Shown: one piece after another, positions 18,700 through 26,241 of the stretch | How positions within the stretch are numbered: the first letter of the stretch is position 1 | Layout: each line of letters starts with the position of its first letter | NCBI GenBank assembly: GCA_001689535.1 | Contig: LUJP01000071.1 | Location: 1 to 64,000, forward strand | Source: Bacteroidales bacterium M5 | GTDB lineage: Bacteria; Bacteroidota; Bacteroidia; Bacteroidales; Muribaculaceae | DNA: 64,000 nucleotides | Direction: 5' to 3' | Made by a program: the position numbers and the translations under genes | Notes under the pieces: model-generated | Told to the model about the DNA's origin: nothing | The model's database searches: none | What the model saw: only the letters and a program-made list of their open reading frames with translations

Positions 18700-20274
18700 T
18701 CAGTTCTTGGAATTGTCGTCGCCGCCGGAGATAAACATTCCCTCGCGCGACAGCTGATGGTCGAGGTTGGCGATGCCGTAGGCCACTATGGCCGTCACCA
18801 TGGCGGCATGCTGCTGATAGCGGGGATTCTCGCGGTTGAGGATGTCGTTTTCGGTATGCCAGATTTCGCCGTAGCTGAAGTTGGTGCCGTCAACGTCGGA
18901 CAGGCGGAAATAGTATGTAGGCACTCCCTCCACGGCAAACACCGTGGCGTCGTTGCTGCCGAACTTCGTGGGACGTTTGCGCGGCTCGGCCACGGTCACC
19001 TCGAAGGGGAAGTCGGGGTTGATGCCCGCTATGGGCTCGCACACCTTCTTCATGTCATCGACCATGGCGGCGGAAACGGCTATGCCCACGGGTGGCTCCG
19101 GACCGCCGTCGCGATTGAGTACCAGCGATATTTTGTCAAGCTCCTTTTTGTGTTTCTTGCAATAGGCCTGCGCTCCGAGCAGGCCGAATTCCTCGGCTGC
19201 GAAAGCTATGAAGCGTATGGTGCGCCGGGGCTTCGCTCCCGCGTATGCAAGCAGGCGTGCGGCCTCAAGCATCGGACCTATGCCCGTGCCGCAGTCGATG
19301 GCGCCGGTGCCAACGTCGTAGGCATCGAGATGACCGCTTATTATCACGTATTCGTCAGGCTTTTCCGTGCCCTTTATCTCGGCTATGATATTGTGGTATT
19401 TCACCGGCCCGAGACGGAAATGGTTGCGGATGTCAAACTCCAGCATTATGTCGCGGCGCTCGCGGGCGGCGCGTTCTATCAGGGCAAACTGATGCTCGTC
19501 GAGCTTTATTTCAGGCTGTGTAGGCAGATGGTCGAACGTGGTGGTGGTGTCGTTCACCAGCGGACGGTCGTAGAGAGCCCTTATCGGTGTCTCCGCGGCC
19601 TGGATGAAGCCCAGCACTCCGGCGTCGCACATCTCGCGGTAGAACAGCGCCGGCTCCTCTTTCAGCGCTATCATGGCGCTATCGGTGCCGTTGCGGTAGT
19701 TGTTCATCATCATGCGGCGATTGATTGCCGACACCGAGTCATTGTAGTGGCGCGCGGCCGCACGCAGAGAGTCGCCCTTGGCCGACTTGTTGATTGGGAA
19801 ACCGTTGCTCTTCCCTTTCAGGAGCACCCAGGCCCCCTTGAGTTTGCCGTGCATGCGGTCAAATTCGGCTTTGCTGCCCGGCTCTATGAGCACGTGGCCC
19901 AGCTGACGGCCGTGCGTTCCCGAAGTGTAGGAGGGAGTGGCGAAATGAAGATGGTCCACGCCGTCAACGCCGTAGGCCCTTCCCTGCCAGTGGTCGCGGT
20001 TGAAGCCCACCGGCACCTGTCCGGCCTCTTCCTTGCGGGCCGGTATGCCCCAGCCGGCATATTTGTAAAGCATCCAGTCAGCGGCATCGTCAAACGCTGC
20101 CGATCCCACCAGGCGGCCGCCGAAACGGCCTGTAAGCACATCCAGATGGTCGCCCACCTGCGGATTCGCCGTTCCTTCGGCGATAATCTTCTCCACTGTC
20201 CGGTCCTTGGCCTGCGCCATGCCGGCAACCGCAGCCGCCAGAGCCACGGCCGCGTACATCAAAATCTTATTCAT
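18700..20274 (-). CDS. Secreted M28-family zinc aminopeptidase
   Basis: About 524 residues from the ATG at 20274, starting with a signal peptide (MNKILMYAAVALAAAVAGMAQA). A PA-like insert precedes the M28 domain with metal ligands in SGHLDAYDVGTGAIDCGTG (about 300-318) and FAAEEFGLLGAQAY (about 352-365), plus a later histidine in GEIWHTEND. Predicted periplasmic or exported peptide degradation. A TAAATTTG -7 box (minus strand, 20299-20306) supports this start over 20301. It lies 19 bp upstream of rnz and may be cotranscribed with it. Confidence 0.9.
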   Translation of the reverse strand: MNKILMYAAVALAAAVAGMAQAKDRTVEKIIAEGTANPQVGDHLDVLTGRFGGRLVGSAAFDDAADWMLYKYAGWGIPARKEEAGQVPVGFNRDHWQGRAYGVDGVDHLHFATPSYTSGTHGRQLGHVLIEPGSKAEFDRMHGKLKGAWVLLKGKSNGFPINKSAKGDSLRAAARHYNDSVSAINRRMMMNNYRNGTDSAMIALKEEPALFYREMCDAGVLGFIQAAETPIRALYDRPLVNDTTTTFDHLPTQPEIKLDEHQFALIERAARERRDIMLEFDIRNHFRLGPVKYHNIIAEIKGTEKPDEYVIISGHLDAYDVGTGAIDCGTGIGPMLEAARLLAYAGAKPRRTIRFIAFAAEEFGLLGAQAYCKKHKKELDKISLVLNRDGGPEPPVGIAVSAAMVDDMKKVCEPIAGINPDFPFEVTVAEPRKRPTKFGSNDATVFAVEGVPTYYFRLSDVDGTNFSYGEIWHTENDILNRENPRYQQHAAMVTAIVAYGIANLDHQLSREGMFISGGDDNSKN

Positions 20275-20390
20275 AAGCACTATTTGTGACATTTCAGGCA
20301 AATTTACTCAATTTTCCCGAATTGCCCCCAATCTTCCGCCCCCGACTCCCGTAACGGCCAGCCATAAAGGTCCACACCGAACCGGTCAAC

Positions 20391-20459
20391 GTCCCCGCAC
20401 TGGGAAGGTCGGCGTCCCCGCACTGGGAAGGTCGGCGTCCCCGCACTGGGAAGGTCGGC
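20391..20459. repeat. Three tandem copies of a 23-bp unit
   Basis: 20391-20413, 20414-20436 and 20437-20459 are identical 23-bp units, each containing the left end of the 74-bp dispersed element that follows (20446-20519). The array therefore looks like a local amplification of one end of that element. The units are contiguous, with no unique spacers. Confidence 0.85.
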
Positions 20460-20519
20460 GTCCCCGCCGACCCAAAAAAACAAATCCACCGATCGACGGC
20501 CAGAGGCCGACGCTCCCAG
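20446..20519. repeat. 74-bp palindromic dispersed element, copy 2
   Basis: Same 74-bp length as 17220-17293. The ends are conserved (the last 25 bp identical) while the middle has diverged. It contains a perfect 8-bp hairpin (GGTCGGCG/CGCCGACC, 4-nt loop) and a CGGCC/GGCCG hairpin. It lies in the gap between the M28 peptidase promoter and the end of the RiPP-like operon. Confidence 0.7.
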
Positions 20520-20542
20520 TCCCCGACGCTCCACGCCCTCCC

Positions 20543-20695
20543 TCAAAAGCCATAGCGCGAGGCCAGAACAGCCACAAGCATCCACGGCACCAATAGCCAC
20601 GGATCCCTTACCTGCATCAGCGCCACGCCTGCGGCAAGCGCCACAGCCACAGCAGCAGCCGCAGTGACTGCCTTATTTTCCCCTGCTACCGGCAT
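20543..20695 (-). CDS. Possible small two-helix membrane peptide
   Basis: A 50-residue frame with ATG at 20695 overlaps the end of the M50 gene by 23 bp in another frame. It has a polar start (MPVAGENK), then two hydrophobic segments (about 9-27 and 32-45) around a QVRDPW turn. It is too short for ordinary ORF calling. Its position as the last cistron of the operon suggests a small membrane subunit or immunity-like peptide, but that is inference; it may also be a chance frame. Confidence 0.4.
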   Translation of the reverse strand: MPVAGENKAVTAAAAVAVALAAGVALMQVRDPWLLVPWMLVAVLASRYGF

Positions 20696-21881
20696 ATTTC
20701 TTCCACAGAGGCCGCGAGAGACCCCATATCATATAGCCTATCATGGCCAGAAACAGCAGTTGCATCACAATGTTGCGCAGCAGCGAGAATGGGGGCGTCA
20801 TTCCGTTGCCCAGATAAATTATGAGCCTTTCGGCCTCGGCCGGGAACGACTGCGCGAAACTCCACAGAAACATCGGCAGGGCATAGAAGAAATAGAAGCC
20901 CATAAACGCGTTTACGGCCACAGCATACACTCCCATCAGCCACTTGGCGCCCCTGCTGAGCCCCAGCAGATAGGGCCGGGTGCCCTCCGGCTTGCGGCGC
21001 AGGCGGCGCCACAGCCAGCCTATCAGCTCGCGCGAGCGCTGCCGCAGATTCGGCACCCCAAGCGCGTCCGACGCTATCCAGTAGCCGTCAAAGCGGAAAA
21101 ACGGGTTGAGCGTCAGCACAAATCCCAGATTCATGGTCAGTATCAGATAGCGGGCAACGTCGTCAGAGGCGCCTCCGGCGTAATACCACACAAGCAGCCC
21201 CGCCAGTATGAAGCACTGGAAATACACTCCGGCCAGGTTCACCACCAGCCGCTTCCTGCGCGGAAGGCGCCACACGCGGCTCACGTCGGTGTAAAACACC
21301 GGAAACGTCAGATACATCCCGAAGCCGATTCCTCCGTGGGCCACACCCATCCGCTTGCAGGCCGCCGCGTGGCCCAGCTCGTGAAGCATCGACGAGGCAC
21401 ACATAAACACCATCAGTCCAGCCACGCCGTAGATACTCACACCACCGTCCACCCTCAGCAGATTGTCGGCCGTGAGCATGAACCAGAGGTCGGCACCCAG
21501 CGCCAGCGTCACCGTCACCGCCATCACCCACGGGGTGAACATAACCGCCAGCGCGTCGCTCAGCCGGTCGATGGCCCGCGCCGGAAGCAGTTCGCGCTCA
21601 TAGAGGAACTGCCGCGACTTTCCAGCCCCGCCGCCGGCCACTATGGGCCGGAGCCGTTGAGCCACGAAAGCCTCCACCTCGTCGGGCGAATATCGTCCCC
21701 CGCTGCGGGCCGCATAGTCGGCTATCGCTTCGGCCTCGTCGGCGTGGCTCTGCAGAGTGCGCAGCAGCTCCACCACCGTGGCGTTGGCCTCATAGTGCCT
21801 TCCGCCGTGGCTCAGCACATACCGCGCCCCCTTTGCCGAACTCTCAAGCTCGCTGACCTCTATGTCTGTGTATGCCGCCAT
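20673..21881 (-). CDS. PqqD-like / M50 membrane metalloprotease fusion
   Basis: 402 residues. The first 90 resemble a PqqD-like RiPP recognition domain: a short beta region followed by LLRTLQSHADEAEA and YSPDEVEAFVAQRL helices. A membrane region with about eight to ten hydrophobic segments follows, containing HELGHA (about 157-162), the HExxH zinc site of site-2 protease-like M50 enzymes, and a later FRFDGYW (Asp as third ligand, about 252). A protease fused to a leader-binding domain fits cleavage and release of the modified peptide at the inner membrane. It starts 6 bp after the outer-membrane protein gene ends. GC-rich, unlike the maturase. Confidence 0.75.
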   Translation of the reverse strand: MAAYTDIEVSELESSAKGARYVLSHGGRHYEANATVVELLRTLQSHADEAEAIADYAARSGGRYSPDEVEAFVAQRLRPIVAGGGAGKSRQFLYERELLPARAIDRLSDALAVMFTPWVMAVTVTLALGADLWFMLTADNLLRVDGGVSIYGVAGLMVFMCASSMLHELGHAAACKRMGVAHGGIGFGMYLTFPVFYTDVSRVWRLPRRKRLVVNLAGVYFQCFILAGLLVWYYAGGASDDVARYLILTMNLGFVLTLNPFFRFDGYWIASDALGVPNLRQRSRELIGWLWRRLRRKPEGTRPYLLGLSRGAKWLMGVYAVAVNAFMGFYFFYALPMFLWSFAQSFPAEAERLIIYLGNGMTPPFSLLRNIVMQLLFLAMIGYMIWGLSRPLWKKYAGSRGK

Positions 21882-21887
21882 CGTTGT

Positions 21888-24443
21888 TTATTTCAGGATA
21901 CTGCTGTCTATAGAGGTGTCGGCCTCCATGCGCTCGCGGTTCACTTTCTTACCGAAGTCGAAGCTATAGGTTACCTTGACCATAGCCGCGAACCGTCCAT
22001 GCATCCGTTGCGACATCTTATATGCGCTTACATCAATCCATTTTCTCACCTTAGCTCTTTCGTATGTATCGAACCAGCCATCTATCCGCCAATTACGGTG
22101 CATCCACGCCATGGAAAATTCCACACTCGCTGGGTCAAACGTACGTTGGTAGTTAGACACAAAGTAACGACTGGTGGAATTACACCGCAAGTTGAAAGAC
22201 AGGTTTCGCCAGTAATACATCAGACTAACCATTCCGGTAGCGAAATTGAACGGTTGTTTTTCAAGCTTGTTATCGTAGTCAAAATGACACAGAGAACCTC
22301 CGGTCTGTAAGGAGAAATTATCGCTGACCTTCCATGTCACCATCGGAGTAAAATTCACTGATTTGTAATCTCCATTGTAAGTTGTCAATACCAACTTGTC
22401 GGTCTCAGGCAGATAAGCGGTGGTCAACGCATTGTCCTGATATGTGCCGGTAAGATGCAACGCGAGATTCACGCGCCTGATTTGAGTGCTGTAGGTGAGA
22501 TTGAGATTGTAGTGCTTCACATCTTTTAGCGACGGATTTCCTCTCCGCGACATTATCATGTCGATGGGCTGCTCGGCTTCAGTACGGTCCGAAAGTGATG
22601 GAGACGAATTTTTGATTTCAAATCGAAAATTAAGTTGTTGCGAACGTGTCGGATTGTAAGTGAGCTGAGTGTACACAACCGGCGAAATGTAATTTTCGTG
22701 GTCATAGTTATGGAGACCGGTGTTTATCATGGATAATCCGGAGCGCAGTGTGAAACGTAGCTGCTGGCTAAGACGATGGGTGTACTCTGCAAGCAGGAGC
22801 ATGTCGGAGTTCCACATGTGTTGCCATGAACCGTATGTCCCGATGTAATCTGTCGAAGCGACCCTGAAATTATCTTTCAGAGAAAACAGCAGACTGTTGT
22901 TGTGTTTGAGACCCATTCTATACATCACCTGTGCGCTGAGATTGTAGGTCTTATCTTTCGTATCCGAGAATACGCCATCCTCGTCTGCCCGATAACGGTA
23001 ATTATATTTGCTATGGGTATACGAGGCATTGAACGACGTCACCAGTACGTTATTTTCCCTCACGTTGAAATTGCCGTAAAAGCTCATTCGCGGACTCAGC
23101 GCAGTGTTGGCAGTCCGCGAGTTAGTAAGCTGAGTAAGGCTTATGGGTTCGGAATACACGGTGCGTCCCGAAGATGTCGCCACGGAATGCGCACCCGTAA
23201 GCCCGGCCGTGAAACTCACCTGATGAGCTTCTCCGCTGTTCTTCACGGTAAGCTGTCCGTATTCCCCGTAATTTCTGTTGCGGCCGCCGATGGAATTGAA
23301 AGTGCGTTCAATCGAGCGGGAAAGCAGATTGAACTCCTCGTTTTTTTCCATCTGAACTGCAGCCCCGTTGTGCATTCTGTAGCCTCCGAACACATAATAA
23401 TTCGTATTACCTTTATTTATCTTTCCGAAACCGTTGTATATGCCATCCAGATATCCGCATAGACTCTGCTGGGCGTCCAATGTCACATAACCGCCAGTTG
23501 TCTGCTGTCGGGTTATGAAGTTTATTGCGGCGAAGTCGCCTGCATAACGCCCTACCGGAGCATCATGGTATTCGATTTTCTCCACGTCCTTGGGTTTGAG
23601 ATTCTGCACCATGCGGTATTCGGCCGGTTCGCCGTTTATGTAAAGCGACACGTTCTGGCCGAAAAGTGTCACGCTACCGTTGAACGGATTGACAACAAGA
23701 CCGGGAAGCATCACATTACGGAGCAGCTGATAGCCCGTTGCTGCGTGCTTTACCTGCAGCTTTTCCGGTATAATCTGCAAATAGCCGTCTACTCGGGTCA
23801 TGGACTGCCCCTTTACGGTCACTTCTCCCAAAGTACGCGCTTCCGGTAAAAGAGTTATAGTTCCAGCATCAATTACGCCTCTGGCGATATCCATATCAAC
23901 GGTTTTTGGTACAAAACCCATGGCCGACACTATCACACGGCAATTTCCTGTCTGATTGTTGCTGATCTCAAAACGCCCCTCACCGTCTGTGGCCGACCCG
24001 CCTACAAACGTTGAATCCGCTGCAAGCAGCCTCACGGAGGCAAACTCTATGGGTTGACCGTCCGCTGACACTATTATACCTTTCAATGTGTTCCCTTTAT
24101 GCGAATCCGTCGATACTGAGGCAGATTGGGTTGCGCGCTTGAGTTCTATTATCATTTTATCGTTGATATCCCCGTCCTTCACGTTAAGTGTTCCGGTAAC
24201 CGTCTCAAAACCCGGAGCCGAGATTCTGAGTATATAAGCTCCATCATCTATCGAGAACTTACAATATCCTTTATTATCTACAGAACGTGTGCCTAATACA
24301 GTTGAATCATTTTTCATGATTTCCCACTTGGCTTCTGTAACAGGTTTACCTGTGGACGCGTCCTGTACAAATCCACCGTATGTGCCCTTTCCGGAAGCAC
24401 CCACGGCCACAAATATCAGCAGAATTGTCGTAATAAATCTCAT
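21888..24443 (-). CDS. TonB-receptor-like outer-membrane beta-barrel protein
   Basis: 851 residues from the ATG at 24443 with a signal peptide (MRFITTILLIFVAVGASG). Two carboxypeptidase-regulatory-like beta-sandwich repeats (about 20-100 and 115-190) come first, then a plug-like region (GEVTVKGQ to YAGDFAAINFITR, about 200-315), then a long barrel with alternating aromatic strands to the C-terminus. It matches the outer membrane beta-barrel family that resembles TonB-dependent receptors. In this operon it may move the mature peptide across the outer membrane or bind a ligand it carries. No TonB box can be assigned with certainty. Moderately AT-rich. Confidence 0.8.
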   Translation of the reverse strand: MRFITTILLIFVAVGASGKGTYGGFVQDASTGKPVTEAKWEIMKNDSTVLGTRSVDNKGYCKFSIDDGAYILRISAPGFETVTGTLNVKDGDINDKMIIELKRATQSASVSTDSHKGNTLKGIIVSADGQPIEFASVRLLAADSTFVGGSATDGEGRFEISNNQTGNCRVIVSAMGFVPKTVDMDIARGVIDAGTITLLPEARTLGEVTVKGQSMTRVDGYLQIIPEKLQVKHAATGYQLLRNVMLPGLVVNPFNGSVTLFGQNVSLYINGEPAEYRMVQNLKPKDVEKIEYHDAPVGRYAGDFAAINFITRQQTTGGYVTLDAQQSLCGYLDGIYNGFGKINKGNTNYYVFGGYRMHNGAAVQMEKNEEFNLLSRSIERTFNSIGGRNRNYGEYGQLTVKNSGEAHQVSFTAGLTGAHSVATSSGRTVYSEPISLTQLTNSRTANTALSPRMSFYGNFNVRENNVLVTSFNASYTHSKYNYRYRADEDGVFSDTKDKTYNLSAQVMYRMGLKHNNSLLFSLKDNFRVASTDYIGTYGSWQHMWNSDMLLLAEYTHRLSQQLRFTLRSGLSMINTGLHNYDHENYISPVVYTQLTYNPTRSQQLNFRFEIKNSSPSLSDRTEAEQPIDMIMSRRGNPSLKDVKHYNLNLTYSTQIRRVNLALHLTGTYQDNALTTAYLPETDKLVLTTYNGDYKSVNFTPMVTWKVSDNFSLQTGGSLCHFDYDNKLEKQPFNFATGMVSLMYYWRNLSFNLRCNSTSRYFVSNYQRTFDPASVEFSMAWMHRNWRIDGWFDTYERAKVRKWIDVSAYKMSQRMHGRFAAMVKVTYSFDFGKKVNRERMEADTSIDSSILK

Positions 24444-24552
24444 ACCTAAATTGATTATGATTGGTTGTTTTTTATATGACACATAACGATGCTCAAACGT
24501 TACATCACCTTCTGTATTTTAACCTTAGAATTAATTACAGAAATTAAATTGG

Positions 24553-24589
24553 GGCAATACGCATCTGTTATCAACAGGTGCATATTGCC
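24553..24589 (-). terminator. Stem-loop directly after the precursor gene (attenuator)
   Basis: 24553-24563 pairs with 24579-24589 over 11 bp with one G-T wobble, around a 15-nt loop. On the transcribed minus strand it starts 5 nt after the precursor stop and is followed by an A/T-rich tract. Such a structure could protect the precursor mRNA and reduce read-through into the outer-membrane and protease genes, giving excess precursor. Confidence 0.65.
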
Positions 24590-24594
24590 TCTAT

Positions 24595-24858
24595 TTAACT
24601 CCAGTGAACACCGTTACAACCACAGCGGGCATCACAGCCACAGATATATGTGCCATCGCACTCACATTCCGAATTGCAGCCACAGATATATGTGCCTCGA
24701 CATTCACAACTATCCATTACATCATCTATAAGGTCAATAAGACCTCCAGGAAGCAATGGATCTGTTTCAAGACGGACTTCAAGTTCCTCCAGAAACATGC
24801 TGTCGTACAAATCGTCATTTAACGAAATAATACGCTCTTCTTTTTTAGGTTTTTCCAT
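24595..24858 (-). CDS. Cysteine-rich RiPP precursor peptide with CxC repeats
   Basis: 87 residues. Residues 1-49 form an acidic, amphipathic leader (EELEVRLETDPLLPGG) with a Gly-Gly at 38-39. Residues 50-87 form a core with ten Cys in 38 residues at 51, 53, 59, 61, 65, 67, 73, 75, 79 and 81. This makes five CxC motifs, spaced x5, x3, x5, x3. A 14-residue unit (CECxGTYICGCxxx) occurs twice, then a partial third (CGCNGVHWS). The ATG at 24858 is 3 bp after the radical SAM gene stop. Modification is inferred from the neighbour; the final chemistry (thioether, C-C or other crosslink) cannot be read from sequence. Confidence 0.85.
   Translation of the reverse strand: MEKPKKEERIISLNDDLYDSMFLEELEVRLETDPLLPGGLIDLIDDVMDSCECRGTYICGCNSECECDGTYICGCDARCGCNGVHWS
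24636..24696. repeat. 42-bp-spaced direct repeat inside the precursor core
   Basis: A 19-bp sequence at 24636-24654 recurs exactly at 24678-24696, an offset of 42 bp or 14 codons. This is the DNA trace of the duplicated core unit, and it preserves the reading frame. Confidence 0.9.
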
Positions 24859-24861
24859 TTG

Positions 24862-26241
24862 TTAAACTTGTTTATTATTACAAAATTCTGAATATGCCTT
24901 ATTTACAGCATCATTCAGTATCGAACTATAACGAAAACATAACTGTGTCTCTCGTTTTCCCTCAAACTCCTTTATCGCACAGTTACCACCACAAAAAAGT
25001 GCATATTTACAGTCTCGACAATTGTCACTATTGCCTACATGCTTTCCAAACCATCGGCTGCGGGCTTCCGTCCACTCTATTGCCGGACGGTTAAAATAAC
25101 CTATTGAGTGTTCCTTCTTCCCCACTGTTTCAAGACACGTATATATTCCACCTTCCGGCGCAAACAGATGAGTACCGGTCTGGCCTGTACAAGCTTCCGC
25201 AACAAAACTAAGGCGTTTTCTTCCATTAAAATACCTACTGAAACTTCGGTGGATTCTTTCTTCACGGGAATGTGATAATCCGGATGAGGATGCCTTGAGA
25301 TTTGCAAGAAATTCTTCCTTCCCCATGTATTTTAGAGATTTCGCTTTATTTACCCCTTTTATTTCATCTATGTTAGCGACATACATTTTAAAACGGGGAT
25401 TATCATGATATCCTATTTCTTTGAAGTATTCTGTAAGCCTGTCAATGTCTTTAAAATTACCTCTTTCAGTATTAACACGGACACTTACCGGAATATCATG
25501 TTTCAAAAGCAATCCAATATTTGACATCACCTTATCGAAGCTCCCACCTTCTCTAAAATGATATTTACGTCTGTTATGATACTCTCGCCAACCATCTATA
25601 CTGACCTGAAAATCAATAAAATTTTCTATTGTCAATAAATCTTCGTAATAATCAAGATCATAACCATTAGTTATAACACTGAATCTGTAACCATTTTCAA
25701 CTCCTTTCTCAACAATATATTTTACTATATCGTGATTTTCACGCAACAATGGTTCTCCACCATATAAAAGGATAGATTTCTTATGAAGTTCCTTGCGCGG
25801 TTCAATCTCGAGCATCGCTTCGAAAGCACGGTCTACCAGTTCCGGCGTCATAGACAGCTTGGACCATGCTGTACCATGCTTGGATATAGCATTTTCAAAA
25901 CAATAAGGACATCGGAAATTGCAGTCGTATGTAACCACAAAACCAAAATTCTTTTGCAATTTTAATCTTGACTCATGAAGCTTTTCAGCAAACTTTGCAA
26001 CATAAGCTCGCTCCTCTTCCGTCGTTTTCGATGTGAGATATCCTCGCTTTCCCAACAATTCGATTTCTTCTGAACTTAAGTTGTTCCCATTCGGAAAATC
26101 CTTAAGAGTCTGCCACAGCTCACTGTCCACCACGTCGATGGCTCCCGTATAGCCGTGAACAAGCAAAGTCTTGCCGGGTTCTGCCTCAAGTGCAATAGGT
26201 ATGGTGTAATCCGAGAGTCGGAGTGAATTGTCTAATGCCAT
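24862..26241 (-). CDS. Radical SAM/SPASM peptide maturase
   Basis: 459 residues. An N-terminal PqqD-like region (about 1-95) precedes the radical SAM domain with the 4Fe-4S motif CNFRCPYC (CxxxCxxC, about 107-114), YGGEPLLR (SAM-binding GGEP-type motif) and SIDGWREYHN. The C-terminal SPASM domain carries further Cys ligands (CTGQ, YTCLETVG, then CRDCKYALFCGGNC, about 419-432). This architecture is shared by enzymes that install thioether or C-C crosslinks in RiPPs. It overlaps the transglutaminase-like gene by 10 bp and precedes the precursor by 3 bp. The gene is clearly AT-rich against GC-rich neighbours, suggesting separate acquisition. Confidence 0.9.
   Translation of the reverse strand: MALDNSLRLSDYTIPIALEAEPGKTLLVHGYTGAIDVVDSELWQTLKDFPNGNNLSSEEIELLGKRGYLTSKTTEEERAYVAKFAEKLHESRLKLQKNFGFVVTYDCNFRCPYCFENAISKHGTAWSKLSMTPELVDRAFEAMLEIEPRKELHKKSILLYGGEPLLRENHDIVKYIVEKGVENGYRFSVITNGYDLDYYEDLLTIENFIDFQVSIDGWREYHNRRKYHFREGGSFDKVMSNIGLLLKHDIPVSVRVNTERGNFKDIDRLTEYFKEIGYHDNPRFKMYVANIDEIKGVNKAKSLKYMGKEEFLANLKASSSGLSHSREERIHRSFSRYFNGRKRLSFVAEACTGQTGTHLFAPEGGIYTCLETVGKKEHSIGYFNRPAIEWTEARSRWFGKHVGNSDNCRDCKYALFCGGNCAIKEFEGKRETQLCFRYSSILNDAVNKAYSEFCNNKQV

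Noticed and set aside
18631..20289. 552-residue plus-strand frame
   Set aside because: Antisense shadow of the M28 peptidase and rnz, whose motifs are clear on the minus strand.
20391..20459. CRISPR array
   Set aside because: The three 23-bp units are contiguous with no spacers, and no cas gene is present.
20664..22310. 548-residue plus-strand frame
   Set aside because: Antisense shadow of the M50 fusion and the end of the barrel gene; His/Arg-rich composition is typical of shadows.
24604..24731. Short repeats read as non-coding or CRISPR-like
   Set aside because: The repeat falls exactly on codon boundaries of the Cys-rich peptide frame and is only two copies; it is explained by core duplication.
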